From contig OZ038478.1 of assembly GCA_964036315.1 (NCBI GenBank), positions 140,533,656 to 140,597,655 on the forward strand: DNA of 64,000 nt. Reading direction: 5' to 3'. Positions 1 to 11,942 of the stretch are shown in pieces. The translations under genes and the position numbers were made by a program. The DNA comes from Acanthosepion esculentum. Taxonomy: Eukaryota > Mollusca > Cephalopoda > Sepiida > Sepiidae. A model generated the notes under the pieces. The model made no database searches. It was given only the letters and a program-made list of their open reading frames with translations, and was not told the origin of the DNA. Position 1 is the stretch's first letter; every line of letters begins with the position of its first letter.

Positions 1-330
1 GGATGCGCATCCATAAATAGACGCATTGTTTGCATAGATATTCAGTGGTTTATTCAAATAATAAATATTTCTGGTTTCTAGGCAAAAACATTCATGGCTA
101 TTTTACAGAAATATCCCTAAAATGCAGTATAAACTCTGTACTTGTCTCATTCCGTAATAAGCATGTAAAAACTAAAGCTAATGTAGTAAAATGCTACTAA
201 TTTATATAGTACTGACTGGATGGTACTATTTGAACATTTTTCCGATAAAAGTTTACTGTAAATATGTAAATAGGCAAGTGGACAATTTAAAAAGTTAGAG
301 CGAAAATCTTGAGGAAACATTTTTTTTTAA
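1..330. other. AT-rich DNA, nothing recognised
   Basis: AT-rich single-copy-looking sequence upstream of the Gypsy remnant. No open reading frame, RNA motif or repeat edge could be supported. It could hold decayed leader or gag of the following element, but I see no conserved gag motif. Confidence 0.4.
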
Positions 331-1289
331 AGTTTTTCAGATGTTCTATCAAATGAACTGCTTCGGTGTCCAAAATTGAAGGCGGATTTTCAAGTAGAAA
401 TCTTTCGACGCCAGTATTTAAGTCTAAGCGGGGCGTACCATTCGCAGCATTAGAAAAATCAATGAAGTGTTGGATAGATTGACAAGAATTTGTGTAATAA
501 AAAAAGCATTCAAATTAGGCTGCACCGGCGGTGTATGTAATGACAAAAATAATAACATTCGTGCTTGTGCGGATTTCTTGACAATTTGAAAGAGTCGTTT
601 AGAAACGCATAAGCACCCATTACCAAGTCCAGAAGCAATATTTTTGAAGAACAGCAGAAGAATATTTTCAGACTTTGATCTCTCTGAAGCGTATTTCCAA
701 ATTCAGATTGAAAATGAATGTTTGTGAGAAACGACCATAAATATGCAAAGAGGAGAGTATATAAATTGAACTGATTAAATGTGGTTAAAAAGATGGCACC
801 AACTAATTTTCAACAAGCTATGGATACCATGCTTGCGGATTGAGATTTCACACTGGCATATCTGGACGACATTTTGATCAAAAGTGTATTTAGAGAACAA
901 CATGTTGGGTATGTGAAAATAATATTGAATACACTAATTGAGTACGAATTCAATCTCAGTGAAGAAAGATGAGAATTGTTTTTACCGAAAATTAAATACC
1001 TTGGTCATGTCACTGGTACATACGGTCGTCATAAGATCCATCGACGGCAAGTGCAATTAAAAATATGTCTCCACCAACAAACGTGCCTACGTTACAAGCT
1101 TTTCTAGGACTGGCTAATTACTATTAAATATATGTAAATATAATAATTTCGGAGCTCCACTGAACTATCTACTTAAAAAATTGGATTGAAGTAGTACCGG
1201 AATGATAACTGTCAAAATGAGATTTACGAAATATAAAAAAGGACTTAGGTCAGATTTTTCATTAGCACGCTAAGATCCAAAAGCAGAAA

Positions 1290-1603
1290 TTGTAGTGCCT
1301 CTAGATGCGACTGGGTATGTTATTGGAGCGGTGATTTTACACAAATAAAATGGATGTAAAATGAAAGTCTTCAATCATGCTTCACGCTCGCTTCTACCAA
1401 CTGAGAAAAATTGCAGCCAGATAGAAAAAGAGGCTATAGCAATTATATTTGCGGTGAGGAACTTTCATAAATTTAATCATGGAATAAATTTTAGGTTGCA
1501 AACAAACCACAGCCATCTGTTAACAATATATGATTCAAAGAAACGAATACTTACGCATAAAACACAGACTATAACGCGGGGGTATCATCTTATTAAAATA
1601 TGA
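1290..1603 (+). pseudogene. Gypsy RNase H domain fragment
   Basis: Part of the Gypsy pol remnant. The longest open piece is 80 codons from 1361. It carries the conserved pattern in which an LLPTEKN-type segment is followed by EKEAIAIIFAVRNFHKF and a TNHSHLLTI motif, matching the C-terminal half of Ty3/Gypsy RNase H (family knowledge). In a live element this domain degrades the RNA strand of the RNA:DNA hybrid. The N-terminal half lies in another frame just upstream (near 1290-1340, where an LDATGYVIGAV-like stretch is visible). Truncated and non-functional. Confidence 0.8.
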
Positions 1604-1919
1604 TTTTAAGATGAATTGCCATTTGTCTAAAAATTAGGTCATGCGGATGGATTATCAAAGTTAATACCTAAAAGTACAAAATCATTTGAGGACACGGTCA
1701 CGGCAGCATTAAAAATCGGAATGGAAATTAAAAAAATGATGCAACGTACAACGAGAGTTATTAGTTATCCTGATAGAAAGAAAAGTAAGAGCGGAATAAG
1801 ATGCCTTTATTGCGACAATAAAAGAGCAATTGAAATAAAGTAACAAAGAACGAAATTCAGACTTAAACGCTTACTCTCTATGCAACGTTGCAATAATATA
1901 TGATCAAAGGGTTGTAATA

Positions 1920-2600
1920 CCTAGTGTGTTGCAGAAGCAAATATTGAAGGATTTTGATAGCGGACATTCTGGTATTTCATGAATGAAATACCTGGTGAGA
2001 AGCTTCATATATTGTACTAGAATGGACCAAGATATTGAAAAAATAGTGAAAGCTTACTGAGGCTGTGCTGAGGCAGCTAAACTACCTATCACAAATATAG
2101 AAACTTGGCCAAAGATGGACACGCAGTGGTCAAGACTGCATATTGATTTTCTAGGTCCTATGAACGGATCACATTATCTCGTGAAAGTTTATATTTTCAC
2201 TAAATATCCGAAAATTTACAAGTGCAAAAATCTTCAGTGACATTGAATTTAGTGCATGAAACGTTTGCGAGATTGGCTTACCAGATACTATAGTCTATGA
2301 TAACGGAACGCAATTAACGGGTAAAGTATTCAAAGACTTTTGTTCGATGTTCTCCATTGAACATATTACGACCCCTGCAGTATTACCCACTGTTGAACGG
2401 AAATGCGGAACGGTTTGTGTGAACGTTAAAAAGAGCGTTGAGGAAAGTAAGCCTAGATAAAGTAAATGAGGGGGCACTTCATAATTTTCTGAGAGTTTAC
2501 TGTGTAACACCTAACCCCAATAAACCAGCAGGTATGTCGCCGAGTGAATTAAAAAAAAGGAAAAATCCATGTTCGACAAATTATTAAAAAGTCGAAAAAA
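1920..2600 (+). pseudogene. Gypsy integrase remnant
   Basis: Several frames on the plus strand carry integrase landmarks in the expected order: a GHSG-like start of the zinc-binding domain near 1970, a cysteine pair near 2055-2070, a LHIDFLGP segment near 2140-2160 holding the first catalytic Asp, and YDNGTQLTG near 2295-2325 holding the second. The region after it (2390-2480) matches the AERF-bearing segment. Frames change several times and stops interrupt each piece. The minus-strand open stretch at 2295-2510 is only an antisense shadow. Confidence 0.75.
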
Positions 2601-2976
2601 AAACAAACGGATAACAAAAACTACAACCAAAGTTTCTAGGTCGGCAATAAAATAGTCTTTAGAGATTATAAGTCACGTGGGAAGACGGTATAATAAAAAT
2701 AAATAATCTACATAGGAAAATGTAAAATATTGGAACATAAAAGGTACCATAATCAGCTGAAAATGCTTCATCAATGGAAAACCTGAAATATTGGAATAAT
2801 CCTTTAAAAAGCTATATGATGTTTTCGCTGGTCTCGCATCGCAACAAGTGGAATCTACAAGTTTCAGAAAAAGAAAACGTACCGAAGAACTGGAAGTGGA
2901 TCCAAGACAAAAACGCTACAAAGTCAAGTACGTTGGCGAAGTCTCCAGATAGAGGAGTCGGGAGTTACTACTAATA

Positions 2977-3046
2977 ATAAAAAAAATAAAATATTTATAA
3001 AAGTATAAATCTCAAAAGCGGGAATGTTTTGGTCAGAGGTAAGAAA
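2977..3046 (+). other. Possible polypurine tract and 3' LTR start of Gypsy remnant
   Basis: After the last pol-like codons the sequence runs into AAAAGCGGGAA followed by TGTTTTGGTC. The complete Gypsy at 38-43 kb ends the same way, with a purine run followed by TGTCGTGGT at its 3' LTR. The placement is suggestive only, because no matching 5' LTR is in the window. Confidence 0.3.
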
Positions 3047-3762
3047 GAAACTGTTTCGAATCTAGCTTTCGCTGCCGGCTCGCCACTGGCTTGTTGAACA
3101 CTCTGTCTTTGGACAGAGAGGAACCTATAGGGTATGAGGCGTTGCCTATGGGCAGAATCTCATCTGGGGATTGTAAACCAACCCGACCCCATATACGCGG
3201 GGTCTAAAGGTAATTTTTAATCGACCCTACGAACTCGGAACCGGCCTTGTGTTACATCCTGTCTTGTGGGGAGGTTTTGTAAATATCAGCTGTCCCCAGC
3301 CACGTTTGCGGCTGACTTGTCTAACTCTCTGCCTCAGACAGAGAGGAACCCAGACGAGACTCTGGTCGTAGGCAGAGCCTCGTCTGGGAAGATAGAGCAA
3401 ACTGGCCCCGTGTATGCGGGGTCTAATTGGAACTTTTGCCGGAGCTTACAGTCTCAGAATTGCCCCACGTAAAAACCGGCCTTTCGCCTCATCCTGCCTT
3501 GTGGGGAGTAAATATCAGACGTTTGGCGGCAGGCCGCTCGCTGCCAGACTAGCGAACTCTCTATCTTCAAGCAAAAAGGGACCCAGACGTGGTTATGCCT
3601 ACGAGCAGAGTCTCTTCTGGTGACGTAGACAAATCCAACCCCGTGTATGTGGGATCTAAGGAGAATTTTTGCCTACGAGCTCGGAATCTCCCCACGTAGG
3701 AGCTGGCCTTGTGCTACATCTTGCCTTGTGGGGAGGTTTAGTAAATACCAGCTGTCTGCAAT
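3047..3762 (+). repeat. Three tandem ~230-bp GC-rich units with SINE/LINE-like tail
   Basis: Three diverged head-to-tail copies. The AACTCTCT/AACACTCT landmark falls at 3095, 3323 and 3555, giving periods of 228 and 232 bp. Each unit carries a region that can pair with itself, a GTGTATGCGGGGTCTAA-like segment, and ends with CCGGCCTTGTG..ACATCCTGCCTTGTGGGGAG then TAAATA. That ending resembles the 3' end of the 254-bp element at 37.8-38.06 kb and, in its core, the LINE and SINE tails at 37.74 and 19.3 kb. Short open frames here have no protein support. The units may be SINE copies amplified in tandem or an internally repeated LTR. Confidence 0.75.
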
Positions 3763-5390
3763 CAGTCTTCAGACTAATTAATACAGACGTCATGGCAAGA
3801 AACCGAAGCATTACTTATAACCGCTACGAAGCGCATTTTAGCCTTTTTTAATCATGCAATAATGTCATTTGGATGCCAGGAGTCACTATAAGTAAAAGAA
3901 AACCAGGAGTCTTTATTTTGGAGAATGAACAAGATAACAACTGGATTCAAGTACACAGAAAATGGCGAATGACGTTACATTTAAATCTTGGAAAATGGTA
4001 ATTGGTAGACGAACATGAATGCCGAAGAGAGATACACAGGCGAGAATTGCAAGAGAAGAAACTTTAAAAATAAAACTTCGGATTTCAACAGTGAGAAACT
4101 GGAAAAGATAAACAATCTAGTAGTATGCTTAAATTAATGCGGTCGAGGTGTCAGTGAGGAGAGATTTTTAGAACAATCACCGTAAAAAGACAGAGGGAAG
4201 CCAAGTCACAGTGGGTGGGAAATTCATTGAAGTTGAGATGCCAGGTAGGGGTCGATAACATTACCGATAGTTCCTGAATTTTGTTGAAAATCTTAAGATA
4301 TATGGTAAGAAACCCATAGCAGCAATATTCAATTAATAGGCGTATTTATAAATACGCAAAATGCATTCCGGAAGGGAAATTGTCTAGCACGACCAATTGA
4401 ATAAACATGCCTGGCAGCAGACATAGTAATTCATTCAATATAATAAATCTGCTTCATGTCAATGTAATACATGCAACTAAAAAGGCACGGTGATTTTTTA
4501 CTCCGAGAGGTTAGCATTAGCCATGATGATGAAAGGCAAACAAATAAATTCTCTATGATGTTTAAAAATAGCTGTTTCGTGATGGATGCTGTAAAACTAA
4601 CCAGCTATTTCTTGACTCAATTGGCACTTGACTGAATGTCATTTTCGAGAGCATTTCTAGCATGTGAAGAAGGCTAAACGACTCTTAGATATATAAAGCC
4701 ACAGCACAATCTTTGTTTGATAAGCATATTCAATAATAAACATTGTTTATGTGAAAGCAGGCCGCTGATACTGTTGACAGTTCTCAAGTTATGCGATTTC
4801 TAATATAGTTCTCAGGCAGTTCTTTGCTTTGATTCTGTAGCGTCAGTTCACATTGTTCGAAGAAGTATTGTCTTAAAACTTTCAGTCATTTCTAACCATT
4901 GTTCTTAGGAAGCGTTTGTATACAGCTGACAGTTCAGTTATTTCTGAACAGGTTTGCCACTATGTTTAACATCCATATGAATGTCTCCATCTGCTGTTGT
5001 AATAAATATAGCCACAAAGATGAGGACAATAGTCCGAATAATGTAAATAGTGTACATAATACCTCATCTCAGAAATATAGGCAGATCATTATGTTTGTTT
5101 AGTAGATTTTGAGTACTCTTTCTTGGAACCCAGGGTAGAGGATTATAACTTCCCAAATAGTTGTATATTTTTACTCTCTTTTGTTTCTCCAATTATAGGG
5201 GCATACTGGTCTCTTTTTAACATTTTTAGAAATAATTAAAGTTGTATAGAGGTGTCCATTTCCTCTATAAGGAACATGCAACGGGTCGTAATAGAATATA
5301 TAGTTTCAATGGGAGTAGATAAGCTTGCCTATCCTCCGGTTCAAAATTCTCCCCGGTCTTTTTTACCTCTTATTTCCTGTTTAGCATTTC
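3763..5390. other. Unassigned AT-rich sequence
   Basis: No supportable gene, RNA or repeat. Short open frames (for example 4899-5102) have no recognisable domain and ordinary base composition for the region. Remnants of the Gypsy 3' LTR could extend into the first few hundred bases. Confidence 0.4.
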
Positions 5391-5490
5391 GTTCCCGGTT
5401 CTTTCTAAAGTATTCTCGTTCTCTTTCACTCACACTAGCCCCTTGCATCTTAGTGACATTGTTGCCTTACTTGGGGTGAATTGAATAAAA
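5391..5490 (+). mobile_element. Probable LINE 3'-tail fragment (CR1/Jockey-like family)
   Basis: The stretch CCCCTTGCATCTTAGTGACA through CTTGGGGTGAATTGAATAA resembles the 3' end of the LINE copies at 45.96-46.02 kb and 56.70-56.75 kb, which read CCCTTGCGTGCTAGTGGC and CTTGGGGTGAAATAC. Only the last ~100 bases are convincing, and the match is imperfect. Confidence 0.4.
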
Positions 5491-6125
5491 ATGAGTAACA
5501 TCAATAAACAAGAGATGTCCTGGACGGTTATATATTTCTTTTCCAAACTTAACTCAATCAGAATAAGAATGTGGTTTGATGATGTCTGCTTACGTTGCTG
5601 TTAGCCATTGGAAAAATCACAAATATTTTTCTCACTTAAATCAAAACAACGCAAGAACCTCGTCATAGAGAAGTAGTTCGCAGTTTAATCCGTCGGACTA
5701 TTAATGTTCTAGTAAATTCAATTTTCGCTGGGTTTTCCGCGTTTTAAAACTGTGACTGACTGATCAAAATTTAGGAATATCTTGCACAAACACCACTGAT
5801 TAGCGATCAAGTTCACAAAAAATCTTGGTTAAAATACTGATTCTAAAGGCATCATATATTTTGCATTTGATGAATTGGCGCAATGAAATCTTCCTATACC
5901 GATTTGCGAATATTTTGTCTTCAGTTGCATCCAACTCGATGCACTAGATATAGATTTAAAAAACATTTAGAAATTGACAATTCCTTTAAAAAACAGAAAG
6001 TTGAATATTAATTCATAAACTAATACAAAATATTAGTTTATAATAACTTTTTAACAGGCTTACTATCTTCAACACACATTAACCTATTTCCTGAGAGAAT
6101 TATGCAGAAAATGCTTCAGAGCACT
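5491..6125. other. Unassigned sequence
   Basis: AT-rich spacer between two LINE fragments. No coding or structural signal seen. Confidence 0.35.
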
Positions 6126-6129
6126 TTTA

Positions 6130-6800
6130 TCTCTGTCGGTGGTAGACCTGTCTGCAACCTGCATTTTGCAGACCTTATGGCGGGCAGTAACTGTGAGCTG
6201 CAAGATCTGTCCAAAAGTTGTTGAAATGGCCGGTGCATATGGAATGGAACTCAACACTGAGGAATCCAGTGTAATGGGGAATAGCACAAGCAACACCAGT
6301 GCCAGCGTCGCTGTGAACTGGAACCAACCGGAGGAATTGCCCAGCTTCCTCCCAATAGATGGGAGCAACCTTGTCAAACGATGACACCTGCAACAGAGAC
6401 ATCTGCACACAGATCGTCACGGCGATGGCGGCGATGGCGGCGAGACTGGAAAGAATATGGAAGTGCAAAATGCCATGCCAAGTTCGAATTGTATCCATCC
6501 TCCTCTGCTGGGGTGCGACTTGAACATTCTTGGTTGTTTCAGGAAAAATGATTCAAGGGTTCGAGAACAAATGTTTGAGGACCAGTGACTATGTAGGGTG
6601 CCTGGTCAAATGTCTTGTGAAGCGACAGGAATCTCTCGTCGGCACCACTAAGCGTCGGAAGATCCCCTCTTTTGGCTACGTCACACGGTATAACAGTCTC
6701 TGCATTATGGCAATCAATTTTGAAGGCGGGCGTAAGCAGGGACGGCAGCATCGGACATCTTCAAACGGTGGACGCACATGAGAATGCAAGAATTCTTTAA
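6130..6800 (+). mobile_element. RTE/L2-like LINE fragment, C-terminal RT region
   Basis: The plus strand reads as the end of a non-LTR reverse transcriptase. The piece at 6139-6384 has a DLSATCILQ segment (a decayed DD motif), then VEMAGAYGMELNTEESSVM, which matches the common pattern in which a stretch after the ADD motif reads AEAYGLEVNTEKSKVM. Further frames give a MAAMAARLERIWKCKM-like stretch near 6425-6470, KMIQGFENKCLR near 6545-6580, and KRRKIPSFGYVTRYNSLC near 6637-6710, the thumb and C-terminal segment. GC content is higher than the flanks. There are several frameshifts, the 5' end is truncated and no polyA is obvious. Assignment to RTE rather than L2 is from memory of such elements and is not certain. 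Confidence 0.75.
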
Positions 6801-7011
6801 AGTCACTGCCAACGGATCATTCTGGAGCAGGTTGTCTGTTTCTTCCCCCCCCGCCCCTTAGGTCCTACCGACGATTGAAGCAGTTTAGTTATTAATGTTG
6901 GTGATATGCTATGCCCTTTCAGAAACTGGGCGACTATGGTTTTCGAAAACTTCATGTCTTTTATTTGCACTATTTATATTTATATTATTGTTATTTGGTC
7001 TATTGTCCTCA

Positions 7012-7258
7012 TAGAAAGAAAGAAAGAAGGAAAAAGAAAAATAAAGACAAAAGAAAGAAAGAGAGAAAAAGAATTAAGAAACGCGTTAAATGAGAGGTAA
7101 AAATGTATGAAGAAGAGAGATTTAAAGAAAGAAAAAAGAAAGTAAAAAGAAAGAGAGAAAAAAGAAAGAAAGAAGGAAAAAGAAAGGAAAATAAAAGAAA
7201 GAAGTAAGACAGAAAGAAAGAAAGAAAGATAGAGAGAAAGAACGAAGCCAGGAAGGCA

Positions 7259-7294
<36 letters not shown>

Positions 7295-7302
7295 AGGAAT
7301 GA

Positions 7303-7350
<48 letters not shown>

Positions 7351-7425
7351 ATAGATGGCCGAGAAGGAAGGAATAAAGGAAAGAAAGAAAGACAGGAAAG
7401 CAAAAGAAAGAATGAATCAGGGCAT
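7012..7425 (+). repeat. GAAA/GAAG polypurine microsatellite tract
   Basis: About 400 bp in which the plus strand is almost purely purine, mainly GAAA repeats with AAAAAG, GGAA and GAAT interruptions. The long antisense open frame here (7122-7403) is a Leu/Phe/Ser homopolymer artefact of CTTT repeats. Confidence 0.9.
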
Positions 7426-7958
7426 AATATAAAGAATGGAATAGGAAAGAATTAGGAAATATACAAGGAATTACAGAAGGAATCCATGTGGGAAATACTC
7501 AATTCACATTAATTCTGACCCCAAATGCAGCGACGGTTCCCCTTCAACCTATCGTCGGTTTATAGATTCCCGGCCATAATAAGCACGGAATTTACAATCT
7601 CAGCCTGTCATTGTTTCCCTATTTTTTTATCTTTGTTTCACTTGTCCTTTTTTTTTCAGATATGATAGAGAAATCAGGATATCGTTGACCGGAACAAATG
7701 ACACTGGCCGGAGAAAAAAGTTTACCATACCAGATAACCTGAGAAGCGCCATTATTTTCACGGCGAAATGGACACGAGGAGCAAAATAGAATTGGCCATA
7801 AAATTGTCCTCATGACGGTCTAAGGAAAAGCGTGTATGAATATGCGGCAAATTTAGAAAACTCATTTCAACGTGTTTAACGTAGTTATATGGAACTTATA
7901 TTGAAGGAAGCAGGTGGGTGTAAACCTTTCTGTGCGTATAAGAAGAAAATAATGGAGA

Positions 7959-7960
<2 letters not shown>
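7426..7960. other. Unassigned sequence
   Basis: AT-rich with short A-runs. No gene or repeat family recognised. Confidence 0.35.

Positions 7961-8047
<87 letters not shown>
7961..8047. repeat. (TA)n microsatellite
   Basis: Uninterrupted AT dinucleotides for about 87 bp. Confidence 0.97.
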
Positions 8048-8048
<1 letters not shown>

Positions 8049-8441
8049 TTATTTCTTGCTAAGTTCTTTAATGCATTTATGTGTTTCTCTGGTCATCTAT
8101 TGCATTGATGGTTTATATAGTAGCACCGAATGCCTTATATGAACCTTAGGTGAAATCGGAGTTGTTTTGCATATGAATTTTTACTATAGTGTATACTATG
8201 TATCATTTGCGTATTCCGGTGGAAAATTTTAGAAAGAAGTTTAGGGATTCTCGTTGTGTATTGTAAAGCTTTATATCCAGTAGAATTTCTATTAGGTTCG
8301 GCCTGCCAAAATATTTGCACTTTGTGCTGCTCCATAGATTGTTGAGTTTTGTTTAGATTGTCACTCATTTGTTTGAGTATTTGGTACATTTTCTTTTAGT
8401 TGCATTTCATCAGTTCTGACTTTTTACTGGTTAGTTTTTCA

Positions 8442-8445
<4 letters not shown>

Positions 8446-8519
<74 letters not shown>
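8446..8519. repeat. (TA)n microsatellite
   Basis: About 74 bp of TA dinucleotides after a short CATACA lead-in. Open frames of alternating Ile/Tyr across it on both strands are artefacts. Confidence 0.97.
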
Positions 8520-8522
<3 letters not shown>

Positions 8523-10440
8523 AAATGTTCTAGCATGATGTCATGTGTAACGGCTTTTGGGTACAGGACCGCACAGAAGGAATGCGATTTACTTATTAAT
8601 TTCATTTGAATTTGTATTCTTATTTTATCCTTTTATTATTATAACACTGATAAAATATGTGCGCGCATTAATTATTGCTATTATTATTTTTATTGAGCAA
8701 TATTTTTAATGACTGAACAAAACAGAGTGAATGAATGCTATTATGACATATTATGTGCTTTTGCGATTCCTCTGGTGAAAATGGTCAATTCCTTCAAGTC
8801 TGAGTTTCTGCCTACTTCCATAACCTGTAATACACGGCACTTTGTAGTGTACCGAAAATAACTACACAAATTTACTTACACTGGACTCATTTACTGGAAT
8901 CGAACTTATTCATCGCCATATAAAATGGATGTTTGTACGCAAATGCATTGTGTACGGTTATGAATCTTGCTATATCAGAAGTTGTTCGGCGATTTGGAAA
9001 TCAATTTGAGAATACTTACTATTCCAAGCCTTCATATGTGCGGACCCAAACAGAGTTCCTGGCAGATCTTTGGGCTTTATTGCTGTAATTAGATGTTCTT
9101 TTGCTTTTTTTCCATGGTGTATTTCGTCTTTTGTTCCCCATATATGTTTTTAAAAGGTGCTTGTCGTCTATTTACTGTTTGTAAAGTATGCCTTGTGGGC
9201 ATAGTTGCCCTGTTACTAGGGTCCTTCATTCACTTCCATATTTTCCCTCGTTGTACAGTGGCTTGGTATATGTTATTGCCATTTTAGAAAAAAATCCTGC
9301 TTTGCTAAGTAGTAAGAGCTGTGTTTGTTTTATGCTTTTATTATTATAATATTTATGTCATATTCCAGCTGCTTTTTACTGATTTTCTGTGGAATATCTT
9401 GTGGAGAGTGCCTGATAAGTGATGTTTGAATTTAATTAATATTGTCTCTCTCCCCATAAAGCACTCCCCACTTAATGGGGATGAAAATAGATGTAATCAT
9501 CTTCTCAGACGAACATGAATTACTAAATAAATGATGAGAATATATTTGAAAATTCAGCAATGAAAACAATGTTATACTACTTTACGTAAAACCTGAGAAC
9601 TAAAAACGACTGTCTTGTAAAATATCACCATGAAAAATGTTAATATACACACTGTATACAACTCCGATAGCCTAACATACTTTAGACGAAGCCAATGCTT
9701 AAAAAAATGAGTCGATCAAATCGAAAACAAAAAGTAAGAAATAAAAAAATGAAAATAAGTAAAAAAACAAATTAAGTAAATAATAAACAAATTGAACACA
9801 TGAAGGCAGGTATATGTAATAAAAATAATCAACAAAATATATCTAAGCAATCGATAAGAAATAATGAGTAAAACTTTAACAATCAACCCACGGAATAAAC
9901 GAATTTAGAACCATAATTAAATAATCTGAAGAGCCTCTGGAATAATTTGAAATATAAACGTTAACGACTACGCAATAACCGTTAGAATCACGATCTAGAA
10001 TCCAATATGGAACGGCACATATAAACCGTTGAAGCAACACACAACATACATGTCCTGAAGATTGCCTTCAAGCATGAAACATGCTGTCGACGCTCGGTGT
10101 TGACTTCGGTGTTCAGTTTTCTATTTATATACGTTCTATTTCTGATAGTGAGCACATTTACCCATAAATAAAGCATAGTTAAAAATATTTTTATATATAT
10201 ATTATAATAAAAAGAAAAGAACAGTAAGATATATAATCCGGTGAGCTTATCGATATTTTTATTTTTACAAGACAGTGCTCAATGTAAATTTACAGGGCAT
10301 AACTGTTATAAATTAACTGATTTAAAGTATTTTTTCGCTACACAGAAATTATGACGTTTCAAAAACCGAAGCTAAAACTTAAAATTTGATTATATAATTA
10401 AATTAAAAGTGATAGTTATGTTTCATTATAGTTCAATATG
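8520..10440. other. Unassigned AT-rich sequence
   Basis: Nearly 2 kb with no recognisable domain, RNA gene or repeat family. Short open frames at 9093-9287 (+) and 9988-10176 (-) lack motifs and are not called. Confidence 0.4.
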
Positions 10441-10461
10441 ATAGTTCCCCGGCGCTGCAGT

Positions 10462-10745
10462 CTATTTCCTGTATGTGTGGGAACACTTTTTTTTATCCAT
10501 ATATGGACAATAACTGACGATGGCGATTCTGTAGTATGAATACTCTACCATGTATGAAATATTGATATTTTTCATAGCGAGTATGATGACGCATGCTTCC
10601 TTTTCTGTTTGTTTGTAGCTTCTTTCAGCTGCAATCAATAAGCTTGAAACAGTAGATATTGATTTAGTTATTCCGTCCTCGTAGTTGTGTAGTATCACTG
10701 CTCCGATACCCGAATAACTTGCAAGCTCAAACTTTAATCGTTGTT
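10462..10745 (-). pseudogene. Gypsy RNase H fragment
   Basis: On the minus strand, 78 codons open from 10698, extended upstream to about 10745 by an ASYSGIGAV-like stretch. It reads VILHNYEDG, then AAERSYKQTEKEACVII and AMKNINIS, the signature of Ty3/Gypsy RNase H (family knowledge). It ends in a frameshifted region, and nothing else of that element is adjacent in the same orientation. Immediately upstream on the opposite strand lies an unrelated gag fragment, so the two were juxtaposed by nested insertion or rearrangement. Confidence 0.75.
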
Positions 10746-10775
10746 CGCGTTCTGCCGTGAGGCGCGTTTGCTGTG

Positions 10776-11340
10776 TTCCAACAATCCAGGAAGGAAGAAA
10801 TAAAAGATATAGGCCGTATTAAGGATGCCCTGTATGCTGCCTTTGCCACAGATCTATTCGTAGCATACGACCAGTTTCTAGCTAGGGGCTTGAATTCAAA
10901 CGAATCTGTCGGTGTCTGCTTGGCAGTCCTCCGCGGGCTGTCAACCTGATATGAAGGACTGTCTGGCCGTGGACGGGCATGTGCATTTGTAGCAGGGTTT
11001 CCCAAGCACAACAGGAAGCCGTTTTGCGCTTCCTCTCGAATATATGCACTGGATGTCAACCAGCTATTAGACTTGGATGGAATCAGACTGAAGGGACATA
11101 CACCGGTGGCGGAATAGATTGTGGGAGCTTCAAAACCTGAGCAACTGGGTACAGATTTGACTTCTGCCAATGAGACAAAGGGCGATATCGTCTATGTGGT
11201 GTTGTTAATTACTTGGCTAAATATGGTTAGAGTCGACGAACCGGGCAAAGTGGGAGCCAGTGAGGATATAAAGCCACACGGTGCTATCGCTGTGATAAAA
11301 CTGGGAATGCATATATCACGGAAATGTTCCGACAGATACG
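10776..11340 (+). pseudogene. Gypsy-type gag fragment with decayed zinc knuckles
   Basis: The plus strand reads KDALYAAFATDLFVAYDQF, then LARGLNSNESVGVCLAVLRG, a stop (near 10950), and GRACAFVAGFPKHNRKPFCA, a pattern I recognise from Gag of Ty3/Gypsy elements. Downstream are two CCHC-like pieces: YRLCGVVNYLAKY near 11190 and RCYRCDKTGNA near 11280, each lacking the His and at least one Cys. In a live element Gag would form the particle and the knuckles bind RNA. The opposite-strand open frame of 147 codons over the same bases is a shadow. Confidence 0.65.
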
Positions 11341-11942
11341 ATAATAGCATAGGTGCCATCTATATCATACGGAGTGGATCCATACGATTCTGCAGCATAG
11401 AAGCACCATGAGCGGAAATCCATATTGACTAACGTGTCTTTTCTGTGGAATTCCTCGACCACCACCACCACCACCACCACCAAAAAAAAAGTATTTGGAA
11501 TCCAAAATGGAAGTGGGCTGCAGGTGTGCCGCCTGCTCACTTACCCAACAGGACTTCGGAGTACCGTTTCAAAGGAAGTTATGGATGCCTGTGAATAAGA
11601 ACTCCAGACATGTATCACCCGAAAAGAAATTTGATCCACCCAAAGGCTTAGTGCCATTAATATATGTGCTACAGTAAAACAATGGAAAGGTACGCCCAGT
11701 GACGGAAGCGAGATCAACGAATAATTTCATACGTTCACTGCAAATGCGAACGCTTGTTCGGCCAAACTGTGAGAGTGACGCCGGCATTAAATTGAAACCA
11801 GTTTTATTTCCAGTTTTTACTAACTGTTGAGTCAGTGAGAGAAAGGAAGTGAGATCAGCTGCCAATCTCTGATCGTCAAGAATTTTAGACGTGCGCCATT
11901 ATATTCTTGTAAAATCGGCATAAATATTTACAAATGATCTGA
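11341..11942. other. Unassigned, with (ACC)n at 11457-11482
   Basis: Moderate-GC stretch after the gag fragment, possibly protease/pol remains of the same element, but no catalytic motif could be identified. A short (ACC)n microsatellite lies at 11457-11482. Confidence 0.4.

Larger units (their letters stand above)
331..2976 (+). mobile_element. Ty3/Gypsy LTR-retrotransposon remnant (pol), heavily decayed
   Basis: The plus strand reads as a degraded Gypsy pol polyprotein in shifting frames with many stops. In order I can follow reverse transcriptase (about 430-1130, with YLDD near 865), RNase H (about 1290-1610), the linker and HHCC zinc-binding part of integrase (about 1900-2110), the integrase core (about 2110-2600, with DNGTQ near 2300) and a basic C-terminal tail to about 2970. 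Stretches such as the one encoding FQQAM just before YLDD closely match the better-preserved Gypsy copy at 38-43 kb, so the two are the same clade. The element cannot make a working polyprotein. No 5' LTR or primer-binding site was found. The purine run near 3018-3032 followed by TGTT could mark a 3' LTR start, but there is no second copy to confirm it. Confidence 0.85.

Noticed and set aside
7122..7403. 93-codon minus-strand frame
   Set aside because: Ser/Phe/Leu run from a GAAA tract.
10727..11170. 147-codon minus-strand frame
   Set aside because: The plus strand of the same bases reads as Gypsy gag, so this is an antisense shadow.
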